DNA from: a virus
IMG/VR virus record: IMGVR_UViG_3300005582_000113
Span: 1-22,952 of that record
Reading direction: 5' to 3' (one strand)
DNA length: 22,952 nucleotides
Shown here: one piece after another, positions 22,268-22,952 of the stretch
Numbering within the stretch: position 1 is the first letter of the stretch
Layout of the letters: every line of letters starts with the position of its first letter
Made by a program: the position numbers and the translations under genes
The notes under the pieces: generated by a model
What the model was told of the DNA's origin: nothing
What the model saw: only the letters and a program-made list of their open reading frames with translations
Databases searched by the model: none

Positions 22268-22759
22268 TTACTTGCTTAACTTAGCAATTTCTCTATTGAT
22301 ATACCAACGTGCTTTGCACAAGTCTTCATGCTTGTCGCCCTTGTGATCGGCTCGCGTAATGTATTTCACAGCGTTGCCTAAGTTGTATCCCAACTCTTTG
22401 GCTTCGATAAAGTCGATAGTCTCCATGCCACCTTTTGTGTAGTGGGGCGGGTTGTTCACCATGTCGGTGTGATGTTTTTGGATGATCTCTCTTGCGAAAA
22501 CCTTTTCAACAATTGCATCTATTTTGTCGCCCTCGGGATCTCTCGATACTGCGCTCTGCATGCGTGCCTTCTGTTTCCACACAGCAAACTTGCCACGACC
22601 GACTTTGTGTAGACGTAACTTCTTGCGTGCGTTGTATAAAAGATTATGTGCGGAGTCCATCTTCACACCGATTACAGTGGCGATTTCTTTCGCTGTTGTA
22701 TCGTGGTTATCAGTAACGAGTTTTGTTGCTCTTGCGATATTGCTCTTCAATCTATTCAT
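22268..22759 (-). CDS. HTH-DUF3310 protein
   Basis: A protein of 163 residues from the ATG at 22759. Residues 1-65 look like a winged helix-turn-helix (TTAKEIATVIGVKMDSAHNLLYNARKKL, then a GRGKFAVWK wing). Residues about 98-160 match DUF3310: NNPPHYTKGGMETIDFIEAKE, GNAVKYITRADHKGDKHEDL and KARWYINREI, a domain common in phages whose role is not settled. The longer frame from 22849 would add 30 residues. I reject it because AAGGAG stands seven bases before the ATG at 22759 and the extra segment overlaps another gene. The start shares 8 bp with the stop of the upstream gene. A terminator follows directly. Confidence 0.82.
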   Translation of the reverse strand: MNRLKSNIARATKLVTDNHDTTAKEIATVIGVKMDSAHNLLYNARKKLRLHKVGRGKFAVWKQKARMQSAVSRDPEGDKIDAIVEKVFAREIIQKHHTDMVNNPPHYTKGGMETIDFIEAKELGYNLGNAVKYITRADHKGDKHEDLCKARWYINREIAKLSK

Positions 22760-22952
22760 TTGCCTTCTCCTTTTTGGTTTGGCGTTTAACGGATACGATT
22801 CCAACACTATGTTGGTTTCGTGCTTCTTGCATAGCATCTGCGAGTTCATACGCTAGGGCGGGAATAGTGGGCGGGTGTTCTCCTTTCATTAGTAACCCCA
22901 CCATCGCAAACCCTGCGTGTAGATCTCGCAGATTGCTACGATCTTCTTCATC
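22752..22952 (-). CDS. Small phage protein, 5'-partial at the right edge
   Basis: The minus frame is open from the last base of the window to a TAG at 22752-22754, giving 66 residues with the start outside. The segment RDLHAGFAMVGLLMKG ... IPALAYELADAMQEAR resembles the ending 'lRDyfA..am.gll....ia..AY.iADAML.aR' of a small protein family frequent in phages (function unknown). A basic tail (KRQTKKEKANE) contains, at the DNA level, the AAGGAG used by the next gene. Confidence 0.7.
   Translation of the reverse strand, partial: DEEDRSNLRDLHAGFAMVGLLMKGEHPPTIPALAYELADAMQEARNQHSVGIVSVKRQTKKEKANE
22767..22772 (-). promoter_or_regulatory. Ribosome binding site that fixes the HTH-DUF3310 start
   Basis: AAGGAG on the minus strand, seven bases before the ATG at 22759. 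No comparable site precedes the alternative ATG at 22849, so the shorter protein is preferred. Confidence 0.8.

Noticed and set aside
22760-22849. N-terminal extension of the HTH-DUF3310 protein from an ATG at 22849
   Set aside because: It overlaps another coding frame with family-like sequence, lacks a ribosome binding site, and a strong AAGGAG precedes the ATG at 22759.

Overview
The window is a piece of a tailed double-stranded DNA bacteriophage genome, or a prophage or metagenomic contig of one. It carries no ribosomal, tRNA or host metabolic genes. Genes are tightly packed with TAATG and ATGA start/stop overlaps. Two convergent gene arms meet at about 11,153. The plus-strand arm carries virion-type proteins and the minus-strand arm carries DNA replication and processing proteins. 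AAGGA/AAGGAG ribosome binding sites indicate a bacterial host. The types of virion proteins and the gene complement resemble podovirus-like phages known mainly from aquatic metagenomes. That placement is an inference from remembered family motifs, because no search was possible.

Plus arm (2-11155): four translationally coupled genes. These are a Gly/Ala-rich virion protein whose start lies outside the window, a small GNAT-fold protein, an 841-residue Gln/Ala-rich virion protein, and a 2399-residue giant. The giant looks like a 'polyvalent' virion protein: a conserved N-terminal motif, a Gly-zipper hydrophobic stretch, a very small ADP-ribosyltransferase-like domain between two 17-bp direct repeats, coiled coil, a zincin-type HEATH metalloprotease motif, and a long C-terminal region. 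Such proteins are packaged in the particle and are thought to enter the host with the DNA.

Minus arm (11152-22952, read right to left): a partial small gene at the right edge, an HTH-DUF3310 protein, a terminator, a zinc-ribbon protein, two small proteins, and a family A DNA polymerase with proofreading exonuclease. Next come three small overlapping genes, a Cas4-like nuclease, a 59-residue gene and an HNH-like protein. A 166-bp gap then holds a terminator and short direct repeats. After it come an SNF2-type helicase, a coiled-coil protein, a four-cysteine probable ssDNA-binding protein, an HTH protein, another hairpin, a 951-residue primase-polymerase/helicase fusion, and a 68-residue protein that ends on the same TTAA as the giant virion gene.

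Together the minus arm supplies priming and unwinding (AEP-DUF927 fusion), synthesis (PolA), probable strand protection and recombination or end processing (SSB-like, SNF2, Cas4-like), and small DNA-binding proteins. No terminase, portal, capsid, lysis or integrase gene is in the window. The best candidate for something new is the repeat-bounded mini-ART inside the giant virion protein. Two small genes of 59 and 53 residues fill what would otherwise look like gaps in the minus-strand operon.
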